In this document: positions 12,518-23,904 of the stretch, piece by piece
Layout: each line of letters starts with the position of its first letter
Numbering within the stretch: the first letter of the stretch is position 1
Assembly (NCBI GenBank): GCA_037179385.1
Contig: CM074200.1
Span: 33,793,884 to 33,857,883, forward strand
Source of the DNA: Holothuria scabra
Taxonomy: Eukaryota > Echinodermata > Holothuroidea > Aspidochirotida > Holothuriidae
Length of the DNA stretch: 64,000 bases
Direction of reading: 5' to 3'
Position numbers and translations under genes: made by a program
The notes under the pieces: generated by a model
Told to the model about the DNA's origin: nothing
Seen by the model: the letters and a program-made list of their open reading frames with translations, nothing else
Database searches by the model: none

Positions 12518-14589
12518 CTAAAATAAGAAACAAAAAACGAATTAGTTCGAGTGTTCATGGCAAGCATACGCTGGTTCAGTGGAATGGTCTTTTCCTGCTC
12601 CAGACTACCCCGCGGCGCGGACTGTGTTGCCTCAACTCCCAAGATTCCCAGGGATATGATTGAACAAGAATATGCGAAACAGCCTACTACGCAAGCGAGC
12701 TACAGAAAACCCTTTTATGTATGGTTTGTGTATACGCGTCCTTATTGCCAGAGAGAAACGCGCCAACAAATACTACTGAAATTTTAACAGTGTTTAATTA
12801 ACTTTTCCCCCCTGTTTAAAGTCAAAACATCAAAGCCTCGGTAGTACGATTGACGATTGCAGGGATTCTCTACAACTTTCGCCAATCCCTGGATTCGCCT
12901 TTCGAATAGCTTCGAGCAGGTCCTACCACTTAAAAGGTAAAGAGCAGTCCCTCCAAACTTACTTTGAAGAAAACGCTACACAACACAATTTTCATCTTAT
13001 TTGTCTTCGAAGTATCTTTCATTTCATTTTAGGACTTTACTATTGCATATTCAAGGTAAACCAAGCAGTTATTTCTGGTAAATTTTACATTTGAAGAGAA
13101 AAAAACATTGTCACATGACTCCCAACAGCCAGTCATGAAATTGGACAATCTACCACACTCCTTCATTTTTTTTTCATTACACTTATTTATAACCTTTGGC
13201 ATAAAATGGGGTCAATAGAGGAGTTCGAAGTTTATCATCTGCGCATGCGTTCGTAACCTTTCTGTTTAGGTCAACTGGTAACAAAACATCTGATTGCTGC
13301 GCCGGCCACCCATAGCATACTGCTTTAACGTGTGTTTACATCCCTCCATCTGCCGCAGTTTCAATTTCATTTATCCTCTGTTACACCTTCAAGATGTATA
13401 AGAGACTAACAACAGTAAACCCACGTAGAGTGTTAAACTTTGACCTTTGGCCTATTAAACAATAATTCTCCATGAAGAAACTTCGAACTGGTTACTTTAA
13501 ACATTTTTGAAGCCTTGGTGGTAACATGAGGGCTATTCAGATTACTCTACGTAAATAGGTTGAAAACAGTGGCGGTGCCAGAATGTCAAGATTGGGGAGG
13601 GAAAATAAAGGACAAAGGATAATGTCGTGGCAAAAATACTGAGGCTCTTGGCGAAACCGAGACTACAGTAGCCGTTTCTGGGGTGGGAGTCGGAAGCCCT
13701 CGGAAGCTTTGAGGCTCGACTTGATGACAAATTAAGTTCCTGGAGAGGTTTGTTATTTTTTTCTGTTTATCAAACCCCTACATCTGAACAAACTTTGGGG
13801 TAAGGACAAAATCCGGGGGACAAATTCCCCCGTCCTTAGTAGCGCCGCCTCTGTTTGAAAAGGTATCCAAATCCGTGGCAAAATAACTTTTCAAACGGAA
13901 AGATAACCAAAATTACTGCTGAAATTAATTGAAACTTGAAATTTTCTATTCTGACATTTTTACAACGATGGAGATGGGGCTCTCTCCATTCAACTGAGAG
14001 AGTTGACCCTTTGAATCATCCATGTTTCAAAAGAAATATTCGACAATGAGCGGTAACAACGTGAAAATACACAAAATAGTCAAACATTTACATCATGTGA
14101 TGTAAAAAACTAACTGGGTATGTATCTTTGAAAACCGCTACGCCAAGCTATATTTCTCAACAGTATTAGGCAATTCTGTTCAAGTGTATTTCAAAATACT
14201 TGCATAGTGCTGATGAAGGTATAAAACTCATGGATGTCGATTTGGGGAGAACGAGGGGTACGTAGTGACCCAAGCTTTTGAAAATACAACTTTTTCCTTT
14301 AAAATTTAACACTGCAAATTTTTGAGGGAAGGACAGACACGCCTCCCTCCCCCTCCCCACCGCCCGTCCTCATATTTGATTAAAGATTGCGACCATCGGT
14401 AAAAGGTGCAAATGTTAACCAATGGGATTATTACACATATCGTGCCACCTGGTCACAGTTACAGCTCTTAAAACACACCTACCACGATCCAATGTTCCTT
14501 CAAAAGTTAATCTGAATCTTTTTAAAGGTGTCACGTTAGCAACCGATACTTTAAAAGCTGTAGATACATACTGGTTACCAGACTTTTAC
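12518..14589 (-). other. intron of the sacsin-like gene
   Basis: About 2.1 kb. It contains the 287-bp hAT-like MITE at 13567-13853. The rest is AT-rich sequence with no other feature that I can support. Confidence 0.8.
13567..13853. mobile_element. hAT-like MITE with near-perfect 8-bp duplication
   Basis: The left end is CAGTGGCGGTGCCAG. The right end read on the minus strand is CAGAGGCGGCGCTAC. The flanks are GTTGAAAA (13559-13566) and TTTGAAAA (13854-13861), an 8-bp target-site duplication with one change. The body, 287 bp, has no coding potential. CAG-type ends plus an 8-bp duplication fit the hAT superfamily. Confidence 0.8.
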
Positions 14590-14700
14590 CTGATATTTGG
14601 ACAAAGATTTCTCAAAAAGATTAGTTGTTCCAAACTGGCGTTTATCGTAGATGAAAGTGACTTCTGAAGCTCCGGCATCCTCGGCATTCTGGAGAAGTTC
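14590..14700 (-). CDS. sacsin-like protein, exon with the ATPase N-box
   Basis: A 111-nt exon, exactly 37 codons in phase 0. The acceptor is AAATGTTAG at 14701-14702 and the donor ATCAG|GTAAAAG at 14588-14589. It encodes ELLQNAEDAGASEVTFIYDK and then RQFGTTNLFEKSLSKYQ. Residues NAED form the nucleotide-contacting N-box of the HSP90-like fold. The join to GPALLAFNN in the next exon gives the standard SKYQ-GPAL junction of sacsin. The residues expected just before (a hydrophobic pair and K, as in 'ILK') must come from an upstream exon that I could not identify. Confidence 0.95.
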
Positions 14701-14786
14701 CTAACATTTAAAAATTGTAACAATTTCAAGTCACTTCAAGTATATTTCACTTCCAGATTGCTTTTGCCCTCCCCCAACCTTACCCC

Positions 14787-14808
14787 CCCCCCCACACACA
14801 CACACACG
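14787..14808. repeat. short poly-C and CA tract
   Basis: A run of C followed by CACACACACACAC, next to the start of the TTTGACC arrays. Confidence 0.85.
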
Positions 14809-14999
14809 CAAACGTACTATATACTGCATGGTAGCGTGTGTCTGTTGATTAATACAATATCAGACTAGTGGACCAGATCGACTCGATAAATACGCTAAGC
14901 TTAGTCGGGCAACCCGTTTCGCACAAAAAGATCAATTAACCAGAAAACCAAAGGGCTTAGTGATTCCTTGCCGCTGAAATACCCTTTTGCTTTCAAATT

Positions 15000-15660
15000 G
15001 ACAGTGTTTAACAGATTTGTCTTTACAATTTACATTGCAAATCTATATCCCAAATATAAAAAGTGTCGGTCACTCCTGTCTTGATATATCGTGTTTACAA
15101 GCCACATTCGACGTTTTCCCAATTTTATCACCAGTGATCTCAAATGACCTTTCACCTCTACCAAAACAATATGTTTCTTCCTTTCAACATAACAAATCCT
15201 TATTCCAAATATGATGAAAAGTTTCAGTCGCTCCTATCTTGAGATATCGTGTTTACAAGCTACTTTGGACGTTTTTCACAATTTTATTGCAGGTGACCTC
15301 AAATGACCTTTCACCTCTACCAAAACAATAGGCTTCTTCCTCTTAGCATCACGAATCTATACACCAAATATGAAAAGTGTCGGTCACTCCTATCTTGAGG
15401 TATCGTGTTTACAAGCCATTTTCGACATTTTCGCAATTTTACCACAGGTGACCACAAATGACTTTGCTCCTTTACCAAAACAATAGGATTCTTCCTCTAA
15501 TCATCACATATCTAGATACCAAATATGAAAAGTGTCAGTCACTCCTTTCTTGAGATATCGTTTTTACAAGCAAGTGTCACAAACATACACACACACACAC
15601 ACGACATCACCATCGCATAGATGAATTCGATGGAAACATGTACGTCTATACTCTATAGAT
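15000..15660 (+). repeat. tandem array of an about 157-bp TTTGACC-family unit, four copies
   Basis: The segment ATATCGTGTTTACAAG (with variants) recurs at about 15085, 15244, 15400 and 15554, spacing 156-159 bp. Each unit has AGTGTCGGTCACTCC, the ATATCGTG segment, GTGACCTCAAATGACC, TTTCACCTCTACCAAAAC and CCAAATATGA in this order. The array ends with GTGTCACAAAC, a CA run and CGACATCACCATCGCAT, an end also seen at about 17380, 20345 and (in part) 30150. Confidence 0.85.
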
Positions 15661-15824
15661 TAACCGCAGAAGGTTCAGACAATGGTATGCTTCGTGATAC
15701 CATTATGAACTTTTGGTCACTTCAGTATGTTTCACAACTGCCTTTTTTGCCAACAAGAAACCCCAAAGGCTTAGTTATTCCTGGCCGTAAGACAAAAATG
15801 CAAAATTATGTCTCTTGACCTCTG

Positions 15825-17440
15825 GTGATCCCATATCCTTATAATGATCTTGGGAATTTGTGAGCAATTTTCTTTTTTGGCGACTGATGATCCTGCATGG
15901 TCTTTGCCCTCCCCAAAACAAAAGGGTTCTATTTAATCGGTAATGCATCCACATGCTAAATACCAAATTTATCCAAATGTCATACCTGAAGGTATCTTAT
16001 TAACAAAGGTCGTTACCTATCTTGACCACAGATGACCTATTTGACTCATAGTGGCCTCGGGTGACCTTTGACCTCTGGTGACCCTAAACAAACAACCGTT
16101 GACCTCCACCAAAAGCAAAGAGGGATCGTCCTCATAACATGCCAAATCTATAAACCAATATGAAAAATATTCGTCATTCCTGTCTTGAGTAATCTTGTTT
16201 ACACTGCATTCAGGTCTGTAGCCAGCCAAATAGGGGCCAAAACCTCATTTGAAGGGTGCAAATATGTCTCACGGAGGCCAAATTTGTACAAATGTATTAT
16301 AGATAATAGCAAATATCAAACTCTCCGGGAGGTGAAAAATGAAAAGATAAGCACTTTACCAGGTTTTCGCCGTTTTACCGGTGTTGTGCTCAAATGACCT
16401 ACACCGAATCGATAGGCTTCCCCACACTTTACATGCAAAACCTAAGAAGAAAGTTTCAGATATTGCTATCTTCCTTTCAACATTGCAAATCCATAAATCA
16501 AACTAGAGCACCATCTCTGCTGAAGCCCAAACTAGTTACTAAATAGTGATGACGTCCAATGCCAAGAAAATCACTTCCCATGCTATGTATATTTTAAACA
16601 CAGCAGGGATTGTACTTATCATACCTTTGACCTGAACACAACGTGAAGCCCTATGTTCAATGACCAATGTGTCCAAGCCATTCCGACCTGTAGCAAGGCA
16701 AGGTACTGGAAGGGGACAACTTTTCCAGGGGATGAAAAAGTCTTGCAAATTTACCTATGGTGACCTCAAATGAGCTTTGACCTCAACCAAAAACAATACG
16801 GATCTTCCTCTTAACGTGACAAATCTGTATACCGAAAATGGAAAGTGTCGATCACTGCTATCTTGAAATACCGTGTTTTCATGGCATTTTCATGGTTTTC
16901 ACAGCTTTAGCGCTGGTGACGTCATATGACCTTTGAAATCCATCAAAAACAATAGGGTCCTTCTTTTGAACTTGTTAAATCTATATACTAAGAACGGAAA
17001 GTGTCGGCCTTGTGCGATATCGTGTGTACAAGGTTCTTTTCCTCTGGTGACTTCAAATGAACTCCACCAAAAACAACAGGGTTCTTCTCCCAACATAAAG
17101 CCTTGACATACTTTGTGCACAAAGTGTCGGTCATTGCTACTGTATCTTGCGGTATTGTCTTTACAAATTGCCACAAAACACACTCACATACCAGTGATGT
17201 TTTCGACTCGCACTCGGACTCGTGATTTCAGAATTGAAAGGACTCGGCCAAAGGGGTTGATTTTTCCCATTGAGAAAGTGCAGGGGCAACTGAAATACGA
17301 GTCCGAACTCGAGTCCTTGAAAGTGTAAAATTGCCGTGACTCGAAACGTCGACGGACTCGAGTACATCACTGACACATAAAAACATTCGTACGACATCTC
17401 CATCGCATGGATTCCTTGCCTGCCTTCGGAATAGAACATG
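15825..17440 (+). repeat. TTTGACC-family repeat, diverged copies
   Basis: Further copies of the same unit, more diverged. They include GTGACCTTTGACCTCTGG at 16061 and several ACCAAAA(A)CAATAGG segments (about 16770, 16945, 17070). They end in CGACATCTCCATCGCAT near 17395. A stretch around 17195-17370 is rich in 'GACTCG' repeats and is not explained by the unit. Confidence 0.7.
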
Positions 17441-17476
17441 GGGATGCTTACGACCCCTTACACCACCAGTTATATA

Positions 17477-17766
17477 CATGGGCTTCCGCAGGTATGGGCA
17501 AGGGGGCAGTTGCCCCCCCCCCCCTGGAAAATCAAAAATTTGAAAAAACGTATAAAAATCAAAGCAGAAACCGGAACAAAACGTGTTTTCCAAGTTTCTG
17601 TGCCAAAAATAGGCTTTAGAAATGCCATTTCCGGCGATCTGGGAGGCATTTTGGGCTGAAATTTTCGCATGCTTTGTGTCAATTCCTGGTGACTTGGAGG
17701 TTTTGCGGCCCCCCCCCGGAGCAATTTTGCCCCCCCCCCTGACTTTTTTTTCTGCGGACGCCCATG
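17477..17766. mobile_element. 290-bp MITE with perfect 8-bp target-site duplication
   Basis: The left end is CATGGGCTTCCGCAG. The right end on the minus strand is CATGGGCGTCCGCAG. Both are flanked by GTTATATA (17469-17476 and 17767-17774), an exact 8-bp duplication. The inner sequence has poly-C/G tracts near both ends and no coding capacity. The 8-bp duplication points to a hAT-like or related transposase supplied in trans. Confidence 0.9.
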
Positions 17767-18249
17767 GTTATATACCCTTATAAAGCTGGCTTAGGGCACT
17801 TCAAAATAAAAGAACGATTTGGATGAACACATAGTAATTTTTATGTATTCCTTTGACAGTCAAGTCAATTTAGGTCAAAGAAAACAAGGATGGGTTTAGG
17901 GGACAGCCCGAGTAACAAACTTGTGGGGAATAACGTAAACTTCATACGCTTGTCAGAGACAAACGGAATTTGTGAAATTTGACTCACTGTATCTATAGAC
18001 TGATAGACTGTCAAACTTTTTAGTGTAGCCCTATTTAAAACTACAAATCATATAACCAATGAAATAAACAAAATGGTTGCAGACATTTTGAATATTTTGT
18101 ATTAAATAATAATAAAGAAAATATTCTTAAAAAATATTTTTGAGGGATCGATTTTTAAAATTTAGTCATATTTTATGACAAGTATTCCAGAATTAATTTT
18201 TGGGACTGCTTTGGTGAGATTCAGGTTAACCAAGATGGCGGAAAAACAA

Positions 18250-18350
18250 CAAAATGGCTGCCAAACTAAATGAAATATTTCCAAAAAAATTGTGCAAAAA
18301 ATGCAAATTTCCAAGTTTGCCACCATTTTGTTTTTGGCAGCCATTTTGAA
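18250..18350. repeat. short inverted repeat with 'AAAATGGCTGCCAAA' arms
   Basis: AAAATGGCTGCCAAA at about 18251 and its reverse complement at about 18334 form arms around a spacer of roughly 70 bp. Function unknown; it may be part of a degraded element. Confidence 0.55.
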
Positions 18351-18879
18351 TGGGCGAGACCCCAAATATTTGCCAATACCACTTGAGTTCGTTTTCAGCG
18401 GACCGTTACGTTTCCAAATAATATTGCGACGGAGAGTTGTAGTGTTGCCTGTGGGCCAAAGCCTATAATGACCACTCCAGATGGCACTTACCTCAATCTC
18501 CTGCCCAATTTGAAGCTATTAGTACTGATATTTCATTACATTAATTTGCACCTTTTTAGGTATTAAGAAGGGACAATGGTATCGATATGGACATGTAGAT
18601 ATGCAATTAATAAATTTGCTTTAACAAGGAATGCTTAAATAGATATAAAAATGATTTCGAGATGGTGTACAGCTTGTAACCATGAATAAATTTTCATTTC
18701 CGGGTTGGAAAAGTATGTTTTTCTAACAGATTTTTTTTGTTCGACACTGGTGCTTTCTAAGTGCAAACCCTGGAACATTAGTAGCCTAAAATTGTCTGAA
18801 GACATGCAATATAATCATTTCAGGTCAAACTAGGACAAATGAATCGATTTACTGTCCACAATTACATTTTAAAATAGCA

Positions 18880-20110
18880 TAGTCAAGATTTAGGTCAAAG
18901 GTCAAATTTCGTACCTTTTTGACGTTTAATGACCTCAAAAGTCACGTGATTCTCAAAATCTGTATATCAACCTTCAGAAATCGTGTAACCAAGGTTTTTA
19001 GACTGTAACGACTGCGGACCCCACATTACCTTTGACCTCCCACAAAAACAATAGTACCATCTACTCAGTATAGACAACCCACACACCAAATATGAGCGTA
19101 GTAAAACTTACCCTTCATGAGATACCATAAAGAATTAACCATTTGACCTCTTCTGACCCCAACTGATTTTTTATCCTCACGGAAATCAATAGAAATCATT
19201 TACTCCACATGGCTAACCACATTAATATGAGCATAGTCACATGTTCTTTTCTTGAAATATCGTGTTTACAAAGTTTTTACATTTTGATATCTCGTGACTC
19301 CAAATGACTTTTGACCTCCAAGAAAATTGAATGGGGTCATCTACTTCATATGGTAAACCCACACATTATATATGAGATATCGTATTTCCAATGTTTTAAC
19401 ATTCATACCTGTCGTGGCCAAACATGACCTTTGACCTCCACCAAAAACAATAGGAATCATTTTCTCTATATAGCCAACCCACCCACCAAATATGAGACTA
19501 GTCACGCTAACCCTTCTTGAGATACTGTGTCTACAAACAATATCTAATGAATTTACCATTTGACCTCTCATGACCCCATATGATCTTTGACCTCCAAGAA
19601 AATCAGTAGGAATTATCTCCTCAATACGGCCAACCCACACACCCAAGTATAAACATAGACACATGCACCTTTGTTGAGATATCGTATTTCCAGGTTTTTG
19701 GCATTTTGACCTCTAGTGACTATATATATGAGATATCGTATTTACCATGTTTAAACATTCTTACCTCTCATGGCCAAACATGATCTTAGACCTCCAAAAA
19801 ACACAACAGGAATCATTTTCTCTACATAGCCAACCCACAGACCAAAAATGAGACTAGTCACGCTAACCCTTCTTGAGATACCGTGTCTACAAACAATATC
19901 TAATGAATTTACCATTTGACCTCTCATGACTTTTGACCTCTACCCCAAAACAATAGGGATCATCCACTCAATATGGCCAACCTACACACCAAATATGCGA
20001 TTAGTAACACGTACGTACCCTTCTGGAGATATCGTGTTTACAAGCAAAGGTGTCACATACACACACACACACACACATACGCACACACACACACACACAC
20101 ATACATACCC
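18880..20110 (+). repeat. TTTGACC-family repeat, third block, ending in CA microsatellite
   Basis: About six units with TTTGACCTCCA, ACCAAAAACAATAGGAATCA, CCAACCCACACACCAAATAT and TTGAGATA(C/T)CGTGT. Some pairs are close to each other (for example around 19430-19560 and 19750-19925). It ends in GGTGTCACATACAC and a CA run (about 20057-20103). Confidence 0.85.
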
Positions 20111-20394
20111 GTATTCAATGCCTTACGGGGTACACAGAACTGCCCCCCGTAAGGTAATGCTCGGAATTCCCCTTTAGCCGTTCAAGTCACGCGACACGTG
20201 AATGCCGCGAGCGAGGGCGGGCTCTTGCATATCACGTGACAGAGCTCATTGCGGTGTCCGACTGGCAAGGCATCGTTTACAGTCCCATACACGCATATAA
20301 ATTGGCGTGTACACACTACGAGCACAGGACACACACGCACAGGCACAGCACACACGACATTACCATCGCATCCTTACCTGCATTCGGCAAGGAA

Positions 20395-20612
20395 TCAAAA
20401 TCGTATGCCGGATTCTGCATGACGTCACAGCATACCCTTATCTTGACTTCGATTGTAAACTGATTCGATGTATCACCAATAAAGTGAACGCATTCGATAC
20501 ACTATTCGATACACTATCGCTAGTGTGACACTTACCGAGAGTACATCATTAGATTGGTTTGCAATCGAGGTCAAGACAACGGTATGCGGTGACGTCATCC
20601 AAAATCCGGCAT
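20395..20612. repeat. long inverted repeat, each arm with a TGACGTCA site
   Basis: The left arm (about 20400-20480) reads TATGCCGGATTCTGCATGACG onward in the plus direction (first 20 shown: TATGCCGGATTCTGCATGAC). The right arm (about 20530-20612), read on the minus strand, starts TATGCCGGATTTTGGATGAC and follows the same order for about 70 bp. The centre is about 50 bp with GATACACTATTCGATACACT. Both arms hold the palindrome TGACGTCA (20420-20427 and 20590-20597). Confidence 0.75.
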
Positions 20613-21321
20613 ATGGTTTTTGTTTTAAGATGAACTTTTATAAGACTACATATCACATTTTCAAATCTGTTTTCAAGTGTGTACCTTTAAAATCTGTCCA
20701 TCTGAGTACCCTCGAAGTATCTGTTGTAAATATTCTAGTAGTGGTGGCGGTTGTGGCCCGAAGGCGTCTATAAATCAATTCAGAAAAAAGTAGAACATTA
20801 CAAGAAAAATAATGAGATTCTACCCACGTGAAGGAAGTGTAAAAATATTGCCTTTCGTTCCTTCACATAGAAGGGAGCACTGCACTTTCCGCCGTCATTC
20901 ATGGACAGAAAACATTAGAAAGTAAGGGCGTAGAATACGACCTCCGAAACCAGCGAAGAGGCGCATTACATTCCTGTAGTGACAGCTTCTTTATCCAACG
21001 GAATAAGGGAGGGGGGAAGAGGTCTAACCTTTTAGAGTCTCTGTTCCTAACCACAGAAATGGAGGTTATAAAACTATAGCACAAGCTGCTACCAGAGGGC
21101 CAGATCAACTTAGTATAAGAGAACATGGTAGGCCTATAAGTCTAACCGGAATCGCAGGCGCCCTCTACAATGTTGTATATACACCACACTATATATAATA
21201 TAACACGGTTATATTAAATAGTGTGTGGGGAAGGGAGCAAAACAAACTACCAGATCAGACCAATGGAAGCAGTATTGTAATATCGCTTCTCTAGTTATTT
21301 TCAAGAACCTGATTCGATGTA

Positions 21322-21475
21322 GATGATGCTTTTATGGCTCAATATCTAACCAAGCTGGCCACTGCCCTTTTTCAGTTGTGACTTTCTGACTTGTTTTCTC
21401 TACTGCTCTGATTTTTAGGTCTCCAAATACAATGGCAGCATAGGTTCCATTTTTAAAGTCTTCTTGAGAGCCAGC
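21322..21475 (-). repeat. tRNA-derived SINE, copy lacking the tRNA head
   Basis: Plus-strand order TTTATGGCTCAATATCTAACC, CTTTTTCAGTTGTGAC, TGACTTGTTTTC and GGTTCCATTTTTAAAGTCTT follows that of the fuller copy at 42303-42537. The tRNA-like part is missing or unrecognisable. Confidence 0.55.
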
Positions 21476-22034
21476 TTTGATTACACACACCGCTTTGTAA
21501 CATGTTTACATACATTCCACATGTGCCATACAGACAGATTATTCAGATTTATTTTTTTACAAAGGCTAGGTACAATAATATGAACACGACGGGCTAAACA
21601 TACTCATATTCGATGGAAAAATATGCCAGCGAGCTGTTTATAAGGAAGTACACAATTCGGAATTCCCAGCCACTACATTTAGCTGATAGATATTACGTTT
21701 CCCCAAGGAGGTGCTACATTTGAACAACGACGCGTATGTTCTGGAAGAATATTAGATGCAAAATATGAAAAAATTGATATGAAAGGGAAAATATTGGATA
21801 TTTGGTGCATAAATCATTGAATGCTTAGAAAATATCCACAATTCCCTTATTCCCACTACATCCTGTCAAAATTTGACTATTTTACAAGTTATTCTGTTTG
21901 GCATTTTCCTCATGAATAAACATGAACAAAATGATATGGAAATTTACGATTTCGAAAGAGGGACGGGCCAAATATGGTTAAATGTTTGCGCTGCAGCATT
22001 ATTTTAGGGACGGTAGTTTCAAAAACATCGACAT

Positions 22035-22290
22035 CAACCGACTGCATGATCAAGTGGTTTGTAGTCGGAAAGTCTGGGGTTCCACTCCTGGCCGGGTCAT
22101 AAAGAGGACTTTAAAATGGAGAACTGCCAAAGGAACTATAATTCCCCGAAAATTAGGAAATAATAAATGTCCCCTTTTTTCTTCAATGACTGATATCTGC
22201 CGTGTTTCTAGGAGACAGAGGGGAGCCTTACAACTAAGGAGGAATCCGGTCTGGTTTTGAAAAGCTTTCTTTTCTCAAGTAAGTCCTCTT
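22035..22290 (+). repeat. tRNA-like SINE
   Basis: The head reads TCAAGTGGTTTGTAGTCGG then GGGGTTCCACTCCTGGCC, resembling A- and B-box parts of a tRNA promoter. It is followed by GGGTCATAAAGAGGACTTTA. The 3' part from about 22190 (GCCGTGTTTCTAGGAGACAG, AATCCGGTCTGGTTTTGAAA) is shared with the pair at 10760-10975. Confidence 0.65.
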
Positions 22291-23753
22291 CATAGTTGGA
22301 AGCGGTCATCATGAATCCATCAAAATTATCACTTAACGCTGGCCAGAATTGACTTAATCAGTAACTTACAACAATAATGAATAGTCCAAATGAAGCATTC
22401 ATAGAAAATAGTAAAAACATTCTATTGACGGCACTTCAATTCGTAACATTCGAACACAAAGGGGAACTAAAATTGGTGAAGCAACAAAATGGCGCGCAGC
22501 GTCATAACTTTAATACATAATGCTTCAAGGCCGCACCTATGATAATGAAACCCTTACGGTTAACACTGTTTCTTCAAAAATCAATGTCAACCAAGAAAAT
22601 GCAATAGCAGCCAATGCTATATTATAACATACATAGGCATATATATCTTACTAAATACGAAAATAACTGTGGAAAGTATTTAACAGCTTTGCCCTAAAAT
22701 CTGCCAATATTCTGTACGATTACAAAAAAGTTAATTCTTTCAGGATTCGGGTCAACATCGAGGGGCTAGGAAATATATGTTCAACAGGGATGCTTTTTGT
22801 TTGTAGACATGTATTATGCAAAATGATAAAAAAAAATATTTTTAAGAACTGATCTGTCGAAATTCAGGTCACACAAGATCACAAAACAATGAAGTGGCTA
22901 CCGATATAATAATTTGATACAATACAGTAAGAAAAACAGTTAGTATAAATTTTCACGCAGTTGCTCTAAATGTGTCTATTTAATGATAAAACTCAATTTT
23001 TTAATTTGTTTCATCTTATTTTTTATATATCTTTTACTTATTTATTTATTTGTTTATATTTCTGTTGTTTCATAATTGGTATTTTTCTTTTGTGAAAACT
23101 GCATGCAAAACAACTAGGAAACCCAACTACCTGACCAAACATTAACCTAATAAGCTAACCGATTGTGATTCCTTTAAGTGTACCTCAAGTCGAAAAATTC
23201 AAAAATATATATTAAAGAGCTTGAAAAACGAATTCCAACAGTTCAACTTCCATCTTCATGGGACATTCTTGAGCTGAGATATAAAACCTTAAAGTTTCAC
23301 TAGAAACAAATTGGCCCATTGCGCAATAATTTGTGACTTTCTTCTGGTAAAATCACATAATCTGCTTTGTTTCCCTTTAAATTTAAAAATATTTTTATGA
23401 ATTTGAACACTTCCTGTTTGTTTGCATAGTATGTTGCACAGGAAGGGCTCAACTAATTACATCATCCCATAAGAGTAAGAGTGCTGCCATACTTTGGTAC
23501 ATGGTGCAGTAACTTTCAGAAATACAAAGATTGTAATTTTAGTAGTACAACAAGGACCCTACAAATTATTTCGCAATTTACCATTTTTCAGTTGAGTGAA
23601 TAAACCTAAACTTTTTTTTAATACCTCAGCTCAGGAATGTCCTATGAAGATGTGAGCGGGACTGCTGTTTGAAATATATTTTTGAAGTTTTTGATTTGAG
23701 GTACACTTTAAGAAATGAACAAGAGGATATTGCGGATTTCTTAAATATTTATT

Positions 23754-23792
23754 TGTGTGTGTGTGTGTGTGTATGTGTGTGTGTGTGTGTGA
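23754..23792. repeat. GT microsatellite
   Basis: A run of GT dinucleotides with one interruption (GTATGT). Confidence 0.95.
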
Positions 23793-23904
23793 ACTTTGGA
23801 CGAATTTAGTAGCAGAAACAATATCTACAGGTTACCCTGAAAAAAACTGTCCACAGTGATAAACATGCTAGAACTTTTTTCGTATAACCCCTTTCTGTAG
23901 GAGT

